The position numbers and the translations under genes are program-made. Below are positions 43,776-55,000 of a DNA stretch of 64,000 nucleotides, piece by piece. The stretch comes from Phaseolus vulgaris (lineage: Eukaryota; Streptophyta; Magnoliopsida; Fabales; Fabaceae), in the NCBI RefSeq assembly GCF_000499845.2, contig NC_023759.2, positions 21,100,716 to 21,164,715 of the forward strand, written 5' to 3'. The stretch's first letter is position 1. Each line of letters opens with the position of its first letter. Under the pieces are notes generated by a model. It saw only the letters and a program-made list of their open reading frames with translations. It searched no databases and was not told the origin of the DNA.

Positions 43776-44142
43776 CTTTTTTAGTATCTGGGAATTCGAA
43801 GATTGAAAGCGCGAGAGAGAACAAAGGTTGCAGAGAAAGTTTGGGAAGATGAACAGTAGATGGAATACGAAGAGTGAATGAAATAGTGGTTTGAAGCTCG
43901 CGTTTTTGAAAGATATAACCTTAACTTGAGGAGCGCGAGAGGCGCTAGGTGATGGCCGTGCGATGAAGCCACGTGTCAAGAGATTAAAGCATAACTCAAA
44001 GTGTCACTTCCTCAGCGCAGAGAATGTCACGTCAGACGCTCAGAGAGCGTCACGTCAACTGATCAAGGGAATGTCACGTCAGCAACAATGCCACGTGGAT
44101 GGTAGGGCAAAGCCTTAGTCTTTTTGCTGAAACAAGTGTCAG
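43776..44142 (-). promoter_or_regulatory. Probable promoter of the element C antisense gene
   Basis: CACGTG sites lie at 43970-43975 and 44092-44097. Three GTCACGTCA motifs occur at 44026-44034, 44049-44057 and 44074-44082, spaced 23-25 bp apart. A GGTTATATC phrase near 43910-43925 could act as a weak TATA box. Confidence 0.5.
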
Positions 44143-44161
44143 CTCAAGACTGGGGGGCTTG
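44143..44161 (+). other. Element C polypurine tract
   Basis: The tract CTCAAGACTGGGGGGCTTG lies immediately before the 3' LTR. Confidence 0.8.
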
Positions 44162-45280
44162 TGTACCGTCCCGTCCCCGGGCGTTGACCAAAGTCAAAGT
44201 CAACAGGTTGACCGCTGAGGGCGTTGCCAACGTGAGGCGTCGCCAAGATTGGGCGTCGCCAAGACAAGGCATTGCCAAGTTAAGGCGTCGACGGTGTCGC
44301 CCCCCGATACCCATTGGTAGGAAAGACCGTGGAAGGGGGCGACACCGCGAGAGGCCTCAGTACCTCAGAACAGTAATAAAGAGAAGGGAAAGGTGGCTTC
44401 AAGGCCACAGTTCTAGTACCAGTGAGGGGTAACTTGACTCGTGAAGTACCCACGCCAGCGCTGGGAGACCCTGGGACACATACGACCCATGAGAGGGCCA
44501 CGCCCAGGGGAGAACCACGTGCATGGTACGAGAGAAAGGTAGATACACTCCCAGGGCAAGTGACTAGAAGCTGGGGCGCATGAGTTAGCACCCATAAAGT
44601 CACCCCTTGCGCAGATGCACTCCAAGAGGGAGGACTTACACGATGGATTATCCCTGAGTTGGGTTACGACGCTGTAAGGCCCTCCACGAAGAGTAGCGAT
44701 CAAGTCAGAAGAACACATAGCAGAAAGCATTGAAACATCATGGTATATCAGTTTCCCTGAAAGTTTGCTAAGGTACGCATTAATTTAGTTTACGTTTCGA
44801 ACGCTTTAAAGCACTTTAAATGCTTTAAATTCTTTAAACTTTTTAAACGCGTTGAACGTTTTCATACGCTTTAAATGTGCTTTAAGACGCTTTAAATGCT
44901 GGAGGTGTTTAAAAGGGGCTTTAGTGGTTTGAGACAGGGATATGAGTTTGGACCTAATGCTCACAGTTTACACACACAGAGAAATCCTAGTTGTCTTGTT
45001 GGCGCACCCACTGTATGCACAGGCAGTTAGGGCAGAAAAGCACTAGTTATTCAGTTACTCAGTTTTTGGGCCACCTTCAGATCATCCACTCACGATGTTC
45101 AGATACGGAGGTGGTCCCTTTGATGTTTCTCGCTAAGCTGACTTGATCGTCGGAGTGCAAACGGCTGCGAGGGCGCCCCTTTGTTCACTTCTTTTCAGGT
45201 ACTCACGGATGGAGCAGAACGAAGGTGCCCTAGCTCGCGAGGACAAGCCACGAACAAAGACACATCCGGTCAACCAGCCA
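44162..45280 (+). repeat. Element C 3' LTR (about 1.12 kb)
   Basis: It starts TGTACCGTCCCGTCCCCGGG. It holds W-box-like TTGAC motifs, GGCGTCGCC units, the hairpin block near 44290-44348, AT-rich TTTAAA runs and the end GGTCAACCAGCCA. The usual last bases (CGGAACA) are changed or missing. The next bases are a copia integrase fragment. Confidence 0.85.
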
Positions 45281-46665
45281 CTGTCTCACACAGATTGTTT
45301 AGAGAATTCCTAGTTGAAACACCTTTTTCAATATTTCCAATGACATTATCAAGGGTGAGATCTCTTGGGGTCTTCCATTCTTTTGGTAAATCTGCAAAAA
45401 CAGTAGGTTCTTTGACAACATGTGAGTCATCAGCATCTATATGAATCAATTCATTTTTATGTAAAACAGATTTTAAATCATCACATTCTAAGTCATCTCT
45501 AACAGATTTTGGTATGCAATTATGAGTTTCATCATATACAACATACATTGATTTTTCCACTGTGAGCAATCTTTTATTCAAAACCCTATTAGCATGACCA
45601 TTCAAAGCATAGCCAATATGAATTCCTTCATCAGATTTTGCATCAAATTTTCCCAAATTCTCTTTGCCATTATTCAATACAAAGCATTTACATCCAAACA
45701 CTCTAAGATGACTTACACTAGGTTTTCTACCCTTATATAGCTCATAAGGTGTTTTCTTAAGGATAGGCCTAATTAAGGTTCTATTTAACACATAAGTTGC
45801 AGTATAGACTACATCTGCCCAGAAATATTTAGGAAGCTTAGATTCATTCAACATAGTCCTAGCAAGTTCCTCTAGTGATCTATTTTTCCTCTTAACACCA
45901 CCATTTTGTTGGGGAGTCCTAGGGGCTGAAAAACTGTGATATCCCATGTTTTTCACAAAACCTTTCAAACTTAGCATTTTGAAACTCACCCCCATGATCA
46001 CTACGAATATATTTCACACAACAACCATTTCTTAAAAGCTTTATAAGCATCATTTTTGTAAGCAAGAAAGAGAGTCCATGTATATCTAGAATAATCATCA
46101 ACAATAACCAATGCGTACAAATTTCCAGCCAAGCTAGCAACTCTAGAGGGTCCAAACAGATCCATATGTTGAACATCCAAGGCTTTCTTAGTAGAAATAA
46201 TGTCCTTTGGTTTAAAGGAAGTTCTGATTTGTTTACCTTTCACACATGCATCACAGAGCCTGTTATCCTGAAATTTTATATTAGGCAAACCAGAAACAAG
46301 ATCCTTGGAATGTGAGCTAACCTTCTGTGCCACAACCAAGACTCATCACTTTTAGACAAAAAAAATTCATTTACAGAATCAATTTCCAGTATATCCAAGA
46401 GATATATGTTATTCACTCTCTTACCAGTAAACAACACCTTACTAGAGGAATCATGTGAGATTGTGCACCCATTTGACTTGAAGTTTACCTTGTACCCTTT
46501 GTCACATAGTTGACTGATACTTAGAAGACTATGTCTAAGTCCTTCCACATAAAGCAGATTCTCAATGATGGTTGAATTTCCAGTTCCAACAGTTCCTCTT
46601 GCTAGGATTCTTCCACGGTTATTGTCCCCATAAGTGCCATGCCCCTCTTATTGAACATAAGGCGT
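45281..46665 (-). pseudogene. SIRE-like Ty1/copia integrase fragment
   Basis: Overlapping minus-strand frames give, in order, a pre-integrase domain (LLSISQLCDKGYKVNF, WHRRLAHI), the integrase core with MDLFGPSR and VDDYSRYTW, SDHGGEF with the second Asp, and PQQNGGVKRKNR. In the last motif the catalytic Glu is replaced by Lys. It runs on to YELYKGRKPSVSHLRVFGCKC. Two frame breaks are present. RT and RNase H are absent, because the fragment ends at element C's 3' LTR. It would have joined cDNA to host DNA; this copy cannot. Confidence 0.85.
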
Positions 46666-47821
46666 TGATGACCCCAAATCTATGAAGATGCTTGGATGTT
46701 CTGCTGCTACTGGTTGGGTTTATTTTTAGTGTTTAGATTTTATTTTATATCACTCTTGAAAAACTTAGCTTAGCTAGAGCAATCTTGTTTGAATAAGAAA
46801 ATAAGTTTTCCAAAGCTAAGTGATAAACAACCGATTGACTTCACGACTTAATCAGTTATTTGACACATAGCATGTTTGAGAGTTTTTTAAACTAACTTTG
46901 ACTTGGTTGACCAACAGACTTACCATTCAACCGGTTATTTCGAGATTTCAATCAGTTGATTGTTGTATCTTTAACAACTTTTCAAAAATCAGTTGAACCT
47001 GTTTCTGTTGGCTTTTCAAACTGTTTTTGGCTCATGATTACCTGACTATAACGGTCATATGTAAGAGCTATAAAATGTGTTCTCTCTCATCCTTTGATAG
47101 AGATGAATGATTGAGAAAGATTTAAAATCTAATTTGAGAGAGAAAGTTTTAAAAGAGTTTTTGCAAGATTGCTTAGAGGCTTTGCAAGTGTTCAAGAAGT
47201 GATTCTAGGAGACTTGTGATTTCCTGAAGTCAAGTGTAATATGCTCTTACTTAGTTTCTTGTATTTGAATTCTGATATTGTAAAACTGTTGTAAAATTCT
47301 GTAAAGTCAATGTGATTCTGGCTTGAGGTGTGTGTTGTGTGCAAGGAGGGTGAGTAAGCTTTGTGGGATTCAAAGTCACCTCTTTGTGGTTGTGTAAGTT
47401 GTAATCTGTGATTGGTTACATAGTGAAATACTCAGTGGTTTGACTGAGGACTAGATGTAGCTCTGTGATTGAGTGAACTAGTATAAACCCTGTGTGTAAT
47501 CTCTCTATCTCTCTATCTCTTTAATAACTGTTTGATATTTGCTCTGCTGTCATAAACAACCGGTTATCTCTGTATTTCAACTGGTTGATATTCTTGCTTT
47601 GCAAACTGTTATACTTGCTTTGATCTTTGTGCTAAAAACAACTGGTTATATCGAAATATTAATCGATTGTTTTTCTGTCATCTGTTTTATCTGTTCTTTT
47701 CTGTTGGCTGTTCTGATCTTTCTTTCTGTAATTCATTAAAGGTTCATTCTTAATCAATCCTTTGCGAAAATATTTCACTAAACAATTCACCCCCCTCTTA
47801 TTTTAGCAATCAAACCTAACA
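46666..47821 (+). repeat. SIRE-like copia LTR (about 1,156 bp)
   Basis: It begins TGATGACCCCAAATC and ends AAACCTAACA. A TATA box, TATAAAAT, lies at 47069-47076. A CT-rich microsatellite (CTCTCTATCTCTCTATCTC) occurs near 47505. The left boundary is inferred from where the minus-strand coding sequence ends and may be off by a few bases. Confidence 0.75.
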
Positions 47822-47823
47822 AT

Positions 47824-47835
47824 TGGTATCAGAGC
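47824..47835 (+). other. Primer-binding site of the copia element
   Basis: TGGTATCAGAGC matches the initiator methionine tRNA 3' end and lies two bases after the LTR. Confidence 0.9.
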
Positions 47836-47883
47836 AAGGTTCTTGAAAGTTATTCAAGTTTTGATCCTAAACCTTTTATTAAA

Positions 47884-48930
47884 ATGGCTGAAAAGTTTTC
47901 TTTTATGGAGGGTGCGTGTTTAAACAAACCACCTTTGTTCTGTGGTATGAATTATGAATTGTGGTGCATAAGAATAAAGTTCTTTGTTAATTTTATAGAT
48001 AAGAAAATCTGGGAGGTGATTACAAATAGTTATCTCATGCCTATATCTGAAATTGTTTCTTTTGAAATAGAACATCTTGATTGTGTAGCCATGAACATCA
48101 TTGTATTGCACTTGATTCTAATGAATTGCTCAAGGTTTCAAAATGCAGTTCTGCCAAAGAAATGTGGAATATCCTTGAAGAGTGTCACAAGAATCCAAGG
48201 AGTGCCTTGATGGACAAAGGAGAATCTACTGCTGAATCTTTCTCTTCATTATCCAGAAAGGAGGATTGTCTTATGACAAAAGGAGAATCAGAATCCAGTC
48301 AAGTAAGTACAACCTCTTCTAATAAGTGTGAAAGTTATTTCCAATTGCTTGATGCTTTCCATGAAGCTCATGAAGAAGCAAAGAGGTTAACTTTTTCAAA
48401 TAACCGATTGAAATTTGAAAACAACAAGTTGAAAATTAAAATCAAAGCTTTGGAAAATGATTTGAGTAATACAAATGTTGATTTCGAAAATCTTGAACTG
48501 ATTTATAAAAACTCTTCCTGCAATTGTGATTCAAGTTGCTGTAAAAATTGTAAAACCCTTCAAGAAAAAGTTTTATACCTTGTGAAAACTATTGATATTA
48601 TTTCTAAAGGGAAATCAAATTTTGAGAATGTTTTAGCTTCTCAACAGTGTGTCCTTGGGAAATCAGGTTTGGGTTTTAACAAACAAATAAAAAACTTTAG
48701 CTTTTCAGAATCTTTTTCAAACCTTACAAAAATCAATCGGTTCAAAGTACGAAACAACCGGTTGTTTGTTTCTACTGCATGAAAAAGGGACATTCTGTTA
48801 GATTCTATAAAATAAGAAAAGCTTTTATTCCCAAAGGTATTTTAAAATGGGTGCCTAAGATTTTGAAGGTTCCTAAGGTTGTAACTAACATCATTGGACC
48901 CAAATTCATAAGGGGAACAAATCTTGATTC
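47884..48930 (+). pseudogene. SIRE-like gag
   Basis: The start at 47884 follows the leader and gives MAEKFSFMEGACLNKPPLF. The frame changes near 48080-48110 and continues with SAKEMWNILEECHK, a coiled-coil stretch (NNRLKFENNKLKIKIK), and a Cys-rich patch. It shifts again near 48750 into a zinc knuckle in which the last Cys is Tyr (C-F-Y-C-M-K-K-G-H-S-V-R-F-Y). It ends at a TAA near 48930. Gag would form the particle. Two shifts and the lost Cys show decay. Confidence 0.75.
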
Positions 48931-49794
48931 TTAATCTTTTCTTGTAGGTATCCTTGGCAGCCAAGAATTACTTTTGTGCTTTAAGAATGACTGCTAAAAG
49001 GAAAAGATACAAGAGACTCTGTATTCATAATGGAGAATATGTTGAAACTGGTTTTCATGGGTGCAAGTTCTTGTGTTAGAACTGCTGTTATGATTTTTAG
49101 AACTGTCTGTCAAAATCTTTACAAGTGTTCTTAAAAAGAATAGTTCTTATCTCTCTTTCTTGCTTAAACAATCGATCAGAAGTTCAATTCTTTGTTTCTA
49201 CAATGTGTTACTGATTTGTATATGCCATATATTATTCAAATGATCTGTATCTTAATTTGTATGTGTTTTTCGGACTTTGGTGAAGGATCTGGATTTCACT
49301 TATTCAAAGTCCCTGTCACAAAAAATCAACCGGTTGATTTTGCGAAACAACCAATTGTTTTAGTCCTGACAGTAATGTTGTGCTTTCTATTTTGATTCTA
49401 TGTGATTTGTTTTGATTCTCTGATCTGACCCAGTATTACTTATGGTCAATAATTCATTTATTACAATGTTGAACATCGTTTCTCTATGCAGTTACAACCT
49501 TTTAAAGAATATATTCTTCCTTGTATTGGAAATCAAAATTCTTTAATGCTTGGTCAAGGGTTGCATGTGTTTTCTGTACCTTCTGGTGGGGTCTGACGAA
49601 AATAGCTTTATGGTCATTGAATTGATTATTTTCTGTTTGAATTTACCTCACTAAATTCCAAAATTCTTGATTGATATTTCAAAATATTTGGTTATAAATT
49701 CAAAACAACTGGTTGTTCTTTCTCACAACAAAAATAACCAATTGTTCTTCCTATTTTCTCTGTACTAACTTGTTCTGCAGATTGCTCGCAAGAC
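48931..49794 (+). other. Copia internal sequence without recognisable gene
   Basis: AT-rich. It has no pol motif in any frame. It contains two pairs of the CAACCGGTTG-type motif (near 49325-49365 and 49695-49745) that also mark the LTR. Confidence 0.5.
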
Positions 49795-50354
49795 ATGGAA
49801 TCAACTCCTCCCTCCTCAAAGAAAATGAAGACTAGAGCAATGAGAAGGAGTGGAAAACTGGAGAGTTGGTTCTCAAGTGATCCATATTTGATAACAAATA
49901 CCTACATGAAACAAGTAGGAAAGTAATCAATACACCAAAAGTTGTCTTCTTCAACTGGCTGAAGGAACAAAAAATAATGGAAGTGAGGAGATTGCTGAAG
50001 GAACAACTGCTTAGACGCTTTCTGGAGCTATCTGGAAACATCTATCCAGATCTGGTAAGGGTTTTCTACACCAATCTACAATTCAATGGTGATATACTTG
50101 TGTCTCATGTGAAAGGAGTACATTTGGAAATCACAAATGAAGTCTGGACAGCCATGACTGGCCTGAAGTACTCTGTGCTTAAGATTAATAGAGGTAACAC
50201 TGGAGTTGATGATGAATTCAACAAAATGCAATTTTACAAAAATTGTCTCCAAAATCCACAAGCTAGAGTAACAAAGTTTGGTGTTGGAGGCTTAAAATTG
50301 AATGAAAGCTTGGTAGCTTTCATTGTCTCATGGATCCTAACTCCAAGGGGCAAC
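49795..50354 (+). pseudogene. Unassigned 3' reading frame of the copia element
   Basis: A frame from 49795 (MESTPPSSKKMKTRAMRRSG) stops after about 43 codons. A second frame from 49977 has a clear block with GNIYPDLVRVFYTNL, HVKGVHLEITNEVWTAMTGL and SLVAFIVSWILTPRG, then meets element E. I recognise this pattern from uncharacterised plant transposon-linked proteins. SIRE elements carry an extra env-like gene in this place, but I see no membrane or signal segment, so I do not call it env. It is truncated and probably frameshifted. Confidence 0.5.
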
Positions 50355-51463
50355 TGTTCCCGCCGGTTGACCAGGGTCATTTTTATGCGTGGCTTGTCCT
50401 CGCGAGCTAGGGCACCTTCGTTCTGCTTCGTCTGTGAGTACCTGAAAAGAATTGAACAAAGGGGCGCCCTCGTGGCCGTTTGCTCTCCGACGATCAAGTT
50501 AGCTAGCGAGAAACATCAAAGGTGACACACCTCTGTATCGGAACACCGTGACTGGATGCTCTGAAGATGGTCGAAAATACTGAGTGGCTAATACTGTGTG
50601 CCCTAATTGCCTGTGCGCACAGTGGGTGCGCCGTGAAACAACTAGGGTTTTTTGTGACTCTGTGAGAATTAGGTCAAAACTCCCCCCCTTTCAAACGTCC
50701 CAAGGCCCCTTTTTATACACCTCTCGCATTTAAAGCGCGTTAAAGCACATTGAAAGCATATAAAAATATCCCTTGAAACGTTTGAAACTTAACTGAATTA
50801 ACGCGTACCTTAGCGAACTTTTAGGAAAGCCTTGATGTTTTCAGTGCTTATTGCCACGTGTTCTTCTGACTTGATCGCTGCTCTACACAGAGGGCCTCAC
50901 AGCGCCGTAACCCAACTTAGGGTTATCCCATTGTGTGAGTCCTCTTTCCTCAAAGTGCATCTGGCGCAGGGGGTGACTTTCTGAGTGCCAACTCATGCGC
51001 CCCAGCCTCTAGTCATTCGCCCTGGGAGTGTATCTACCCTTCTCTCGTACCATGCACGTGGTTCTCCCCTGGGCGTGGCCCTTTCATGGGTCGTATCGGC
51101 CCCAGGGTCTCCCAGCGGTTACAAGGGTACTTCACAAGTCAGGTTACTCCCTTCTGGTACTAGAATTATGGCCTTGAGGCCACCTTTCTCTTCTCTTTAT
51201 TACTGTCCTGAGGTACTGAGGCTTCTCGCGGTGTCGCCCCCTCCACGGTCTTTCCTACCCATGGGTATCGGGGGGTGATACCTTCGATGCCTTAACTTGG
51301 CGACGCCTCATTTTGGCGACACCTACACCTTGGCGACGCCCTACCTTGTCGACGCCTCAAGTGGTCAATTCGTTGACTTTCTTCCTTGGGTCCCTTGAGG
51401 GGCCCCACCATATGTTGACTTTTGACTTTGACTTTGGTCAACGCCCGGGGACGGGACGGTACA
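50355..51463 (-). repeat. Element E 3' LTR (1,109 bp)
   Basis: On the minus strand it starts TGTACCGTCCCGTCCCCGGG and ends CGGCGGGAACA. It has a TATAAAAA box at 50710-50717 (minus), the hairpin block near 51228-51285 and GGCGTCGCC-type units near 51297-51358. Confidence 0.9.
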
Positions 51464-51483
51464 CAAGCCCTCCAGTCTTGAGC
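51464..51483 (-). other. Element E polypurine tract
   Basis: On the minus strand this reads GCTCAAGACTGGAGGGCTTG, with one G run interrupted compared with A, B and C. Confidence 0.75.
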
Positions 51484-51848
51484 TGACACTTGTTTCAGCA
51501 AAAAGATTAAGGTCTCGCCCTAGTATCTACGTGGCATTCCTACTGACGTGACATTCCTTTGATCAGTTGACGTGACGCTCTCTGAGCGTCTGACGCGACA
51601 TTTTCTGCACCAGAGTGTGACGGCTTAAGTTGTGCTTTAATCTTTCGACACGTGGCGCGATCCAACGGCTGAGGATGAGCGTCGTTTGCGCTTCCATGTT
51701 AACGTTATAACCTTTCGAAATTGCGCGCTCAAGGCACTGTTCCATCACTTTTCGTATTCTCTGCACTGTTCATCTTCTCAGAGTTTCCTCTGCGATCTCT
51801 GCTCTCTCTCTTCGCATTCTCGACCTTTACCATCTCAAACACTCAAAG
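51484..51848 (+). promoter_or_regulatory. Probable promoter and first exon of the element E antisense gene
   Basis: TGACGTGAC motifs lie at 51544-51552 and 51568-51576, and CACGTG at 51649-51654. A GTTATAAC phrase near 51703-51710 may be a weak TATA box. The layout matches that of element C. Confidence 0.5.
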
Positions 51849-52065
51849 GTATGATTTTTCTTTCTTGTTTATTCTCGCCCATTACTGCATTAATCTCATA
51901 ACTGCCTGGGTCTGTCTATGTTTCTGCATCTCTTGTATTCCCTTCCTCATTTCTCTGTTCCTCCCTTCCTGAACTTCTCGCATGGGTAGGGGTTTTCTTA
52001 GGGTTTCTTTCCCCTTTTCTTCCTTACCTTACTTGCTGAACCCTTTTCTCTTCTTCATTCTTCAG
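51849..52065 (+). other. 5' UTR intron of the element E antisense gene
   Basis: Donor CAAAG/GTATGATTTTTC and acceptor CATTCTTCAG bound 217 bp. An ATG follows 11 bases later at 52077. Confidence 0.7.
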
Positions 52066-52076
52066 TTTCTTCATCA

Positions 52077-55000
52077 ATGGCACGTACCAAAACAACGACC
52101 AACCCTCCACCCCAGAGTCAACCATAGGGCCCTTTACCCATGGGCTCCAGACGAACTGCTCGACGAGTACTCGAGCTTGGTCTCCACAAAAGCTTGGAGG
52201 GATCTTGTAGGAGAGTCAAGCGCCTACAACCATCGCGCCTTCACGAAGAGGCATGATGACGACATTGCAGTGCTCCCTTGTACCTTAGGGGAGCCTGTGT
52301 GTGGGGATGAGCGGGCCAACAACGGGGTCCCCTTCTTCTATTTCTATCAGGTGGTCTTCAAGCGTATAGGAATGCGCTTGCCCTTCTCCAGGTTTGAGAG
52401 GGAATTGCTAACGGAGATCAATATTGCCCCAGCCCAGCTGCATCCGAACGGCTGGGCCTTCGTCAAGGCCTTTGACATACTGTGCGGGTTCTTCGGGTGC
52501 GCACCTTCTGTTGACATCTTCCTTGATTTCTTCGAAGTGAAGAAACAGGGGAAGAGCCTCTGGGTGAGCCTCAACAACATCCCTGGAAGGGTCCTCCTGA
52601 CCCTATTCCAGCAATCTTTCAAGGGGTGGAAGGGCAAATTCTTCAAGGTTTGCTGCTCCGATTTCGACCCCTCCGCCCTTGACGGCTTTCCCCTGTACTG
52701 GGTGAAGGAGGTGAAGACCGTGAAACCCAAATCCCTGGACGAGTTACCCTCGAATGATCGAGAGGCTTGTCAAATTCTGACTAGCGCGAGGAGCTTCGAC
52801 ACCGCACCCTGATAAGCCTAGAGTAAAACCCTGAGGCTCTAGCCACATACATAAGTACGAGAGCTTCCCCTTATAACCTTCTATTTTCTGCTTCTGCTTG
52901 GTTCTTGCTTGATGTACGATTTTTCTGTTCCTTTGGTGTAGTAACCTAGCTTGTGCCTAACTTTTACTATGTTTATCTTCTTGGTGCAGATTCTAAAATG
53001 GATAGGCAACGAACGTTGAGGCTGGCTCTTGCCCTGAAATCCAAGGACGGGGCTTCGGCATCGCTCCTTCCAACCTCTGCTGCCCCCCCATCTTCCCCCA
53101 ACCTTCACCCTCAATCTGCCACGACACCATCAACTCCACCAACCCAACACTCTCCTAGCCAACCTCCAAGCTCGCCACCTCCCATCGCGGCCATCCCCCT
53201 TGCCCTGGTCGGGGCTGCTACTTCAGCCCCCCTTGACAAAGGGAAGAGGGTAGTGGAGGTGGTCTCTGATGATGAAGACTCCGCTGGGGGGCAAGTCTTC
53301 AAACGACAAAGAACTCAACATGCCCCTCAGACAGTCACTTCTGCTACCTCTTCCTCGCATGGGGCTGAGTCTTTGAGGGAGGACCCTCCAAGCGCCACTT
53401 CTTGATATGAATCCAATAGCACAATATGAATGATTCTTGACGTTCTTAGGAATCATCTTGAGTTGGATATGAGATAGGCACTTTAAGATAGAATTGGATC
53501 AAGGTTCTATGATCAAGAACTCACCAAGACTAGTACCAAAACCCAAACTCATATGGAAGTTCCATGTATTGTCAAATTGAACCGAACAAATTGATTGAAA
53601 AGGCAAAGGCACCGAATAAAAATGTGTAAGAACTGAATTGCACCGAACAATTAAGCTAGAAAAGGAAGAAGAACCAAAGATGAATAGCAGAATTAAAATG
53701 ACCGAAGCAAAACGGCAAGGAATTGAAAATGCCGAACAGAAAAAGCTAAGAAGCAAGCTAAGACATGAATATAACAAGAGAAGGAAGGAAGGAGAAGAGA
53801 AAGCTCATGAAGATGGAGGAATGGTTGGATGATCACGCCACTTAGAGGATGGTGACTCCAAGATGAGTGTGCAAGCCGCCACTTGAGGTAACCATAGAAC
53901 TCTCAAGATAAGACTAAGTGAGGAAGGCACAAAGCTCTCCAATTGCTCTCTCAAAAATTGAGTATAGTTTCTCTAATCAAAATTCAAATCTGAATTGTAC
54001 AAGCTAAGCACCTTTATTTATAGCCTAGAGGTGCTGAAAAATAGGTGGGAAATTTCAAATAAAACTCATTTGAAATTCCCACAAAAAACAAGTCACATGG
54101 GAGGTGTGACCTTTTTTTACTATGACACCTCCTAAAAACTACACCTACACCACTCTCCTAAGTCACAAGGACAATGTGACTTTATTTTACATTTTCACAC
54201 TCCTTTATTTAATAACCACACCTCCTAAAAGTATACAAGAGTATTTCAAAGCTTGGCCTTGCCCCTCATGGGATGGACTTGGGCTCTTTGGGCTTTGGCC
54301 TTCTTGGGCTTGGGCTTGGGCTTTGGGCTTGGGCCTCATCTTTATTTTATGTCTTCTTTTAATTTTGAGAAGACTAGAAGGAAGAACTTCAAATGTGAGG
54401 GTGGATGTCCTCTTCCTCCATTAATAAAAGCCTCATTTATTTGATTCTCATCACTTCTCCTCCTCAACCGATGAATCTGGAGGGAGGGGTCGAAACTGAG
54501 CCCACAAGCGTTCCTCCACCTGCCCCAAAACTCCCTCTTCCCATGCAAGATTCATTAAGGGTTTCTTGGGTAGGGCGTCCCCACGTGGTCAAGCTGAAGG
54601 GCCCCAGAGGGAAAGTCTATATTACTACATGGGTGCCTTCATGTCCTGCGCCCACTCCTGGCACACGCAGGCCAGGGCTAAGGCTGTCAAAGCCTCTGCC
54701 TTCCAAGCGCTGGAGAAGGAAGTTGCCTCCCTAAAGGAGGAGAAGGAGAGGCTAGCCACCCACTGGGGGCGTCCGGAGGACGCATACAAGACTTTTTGAA
54801 GGTGGCGCAGAAAGCGAAAGAGGAGGCCAACAAACGGTTGCACGAGGTGTCTCAAGCCAACGCTGAGCACCTCAACCAGGTGGTGCCCCTTCGAGTGAAG
54901 ATCGCTGATCTCGAGGAGGCAGCCAAGACCTCTGAGGCGCAGCAGAAAAACTTGAAAACCAGTGTATTGATTGGGAGCAAACACTGGGGAAAACCGAAGC

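Larger units (their letters stand above)
15515..45280 (+). mobile_element. Tat-lineage Ty3/gypsy retrotransposon C, host of nested insertions
   Basis: Its parts are 5' LTR (15515-16192 plus 29604-29962), leader, a shortened gag-pol (31545-34468 plus 40257-41099), repeat-rich spacer, antisense-gene remnant and 3' LTR (44162-45280). The pol sequence stops at HADxHKAPP and restarts at GIDILGPFP on the far side of the CRM-like insertion, which shows that both halves belong to one element. Many stop codons show that it is old and inactive. Confidence 0.8.
46666..50354 (+). mobile_element. SIRE-like Ty1/copia element without pol
   Basis: It has an LTR, primer-binding site, gag and a later reading frame, but protease, integrase and RT are absent. 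It is cut on the right by element E at 50355. It therefore depended on another element for movement, or lost pol by deletion. It lies head to head with the integrase fragment on its left. Confidence 0.7.

Noticed and set aside
47500..47525. CT-rich microsatellite as a regulatory element
   Set aside because: It is a short CTCTCTAT run in a copia LTR with no supporting context.
49977..50525. A single 182-codon protein
   Set aside because: Its last about 55 codons come from the LTR of element E, read by chance across the junction at 50355.
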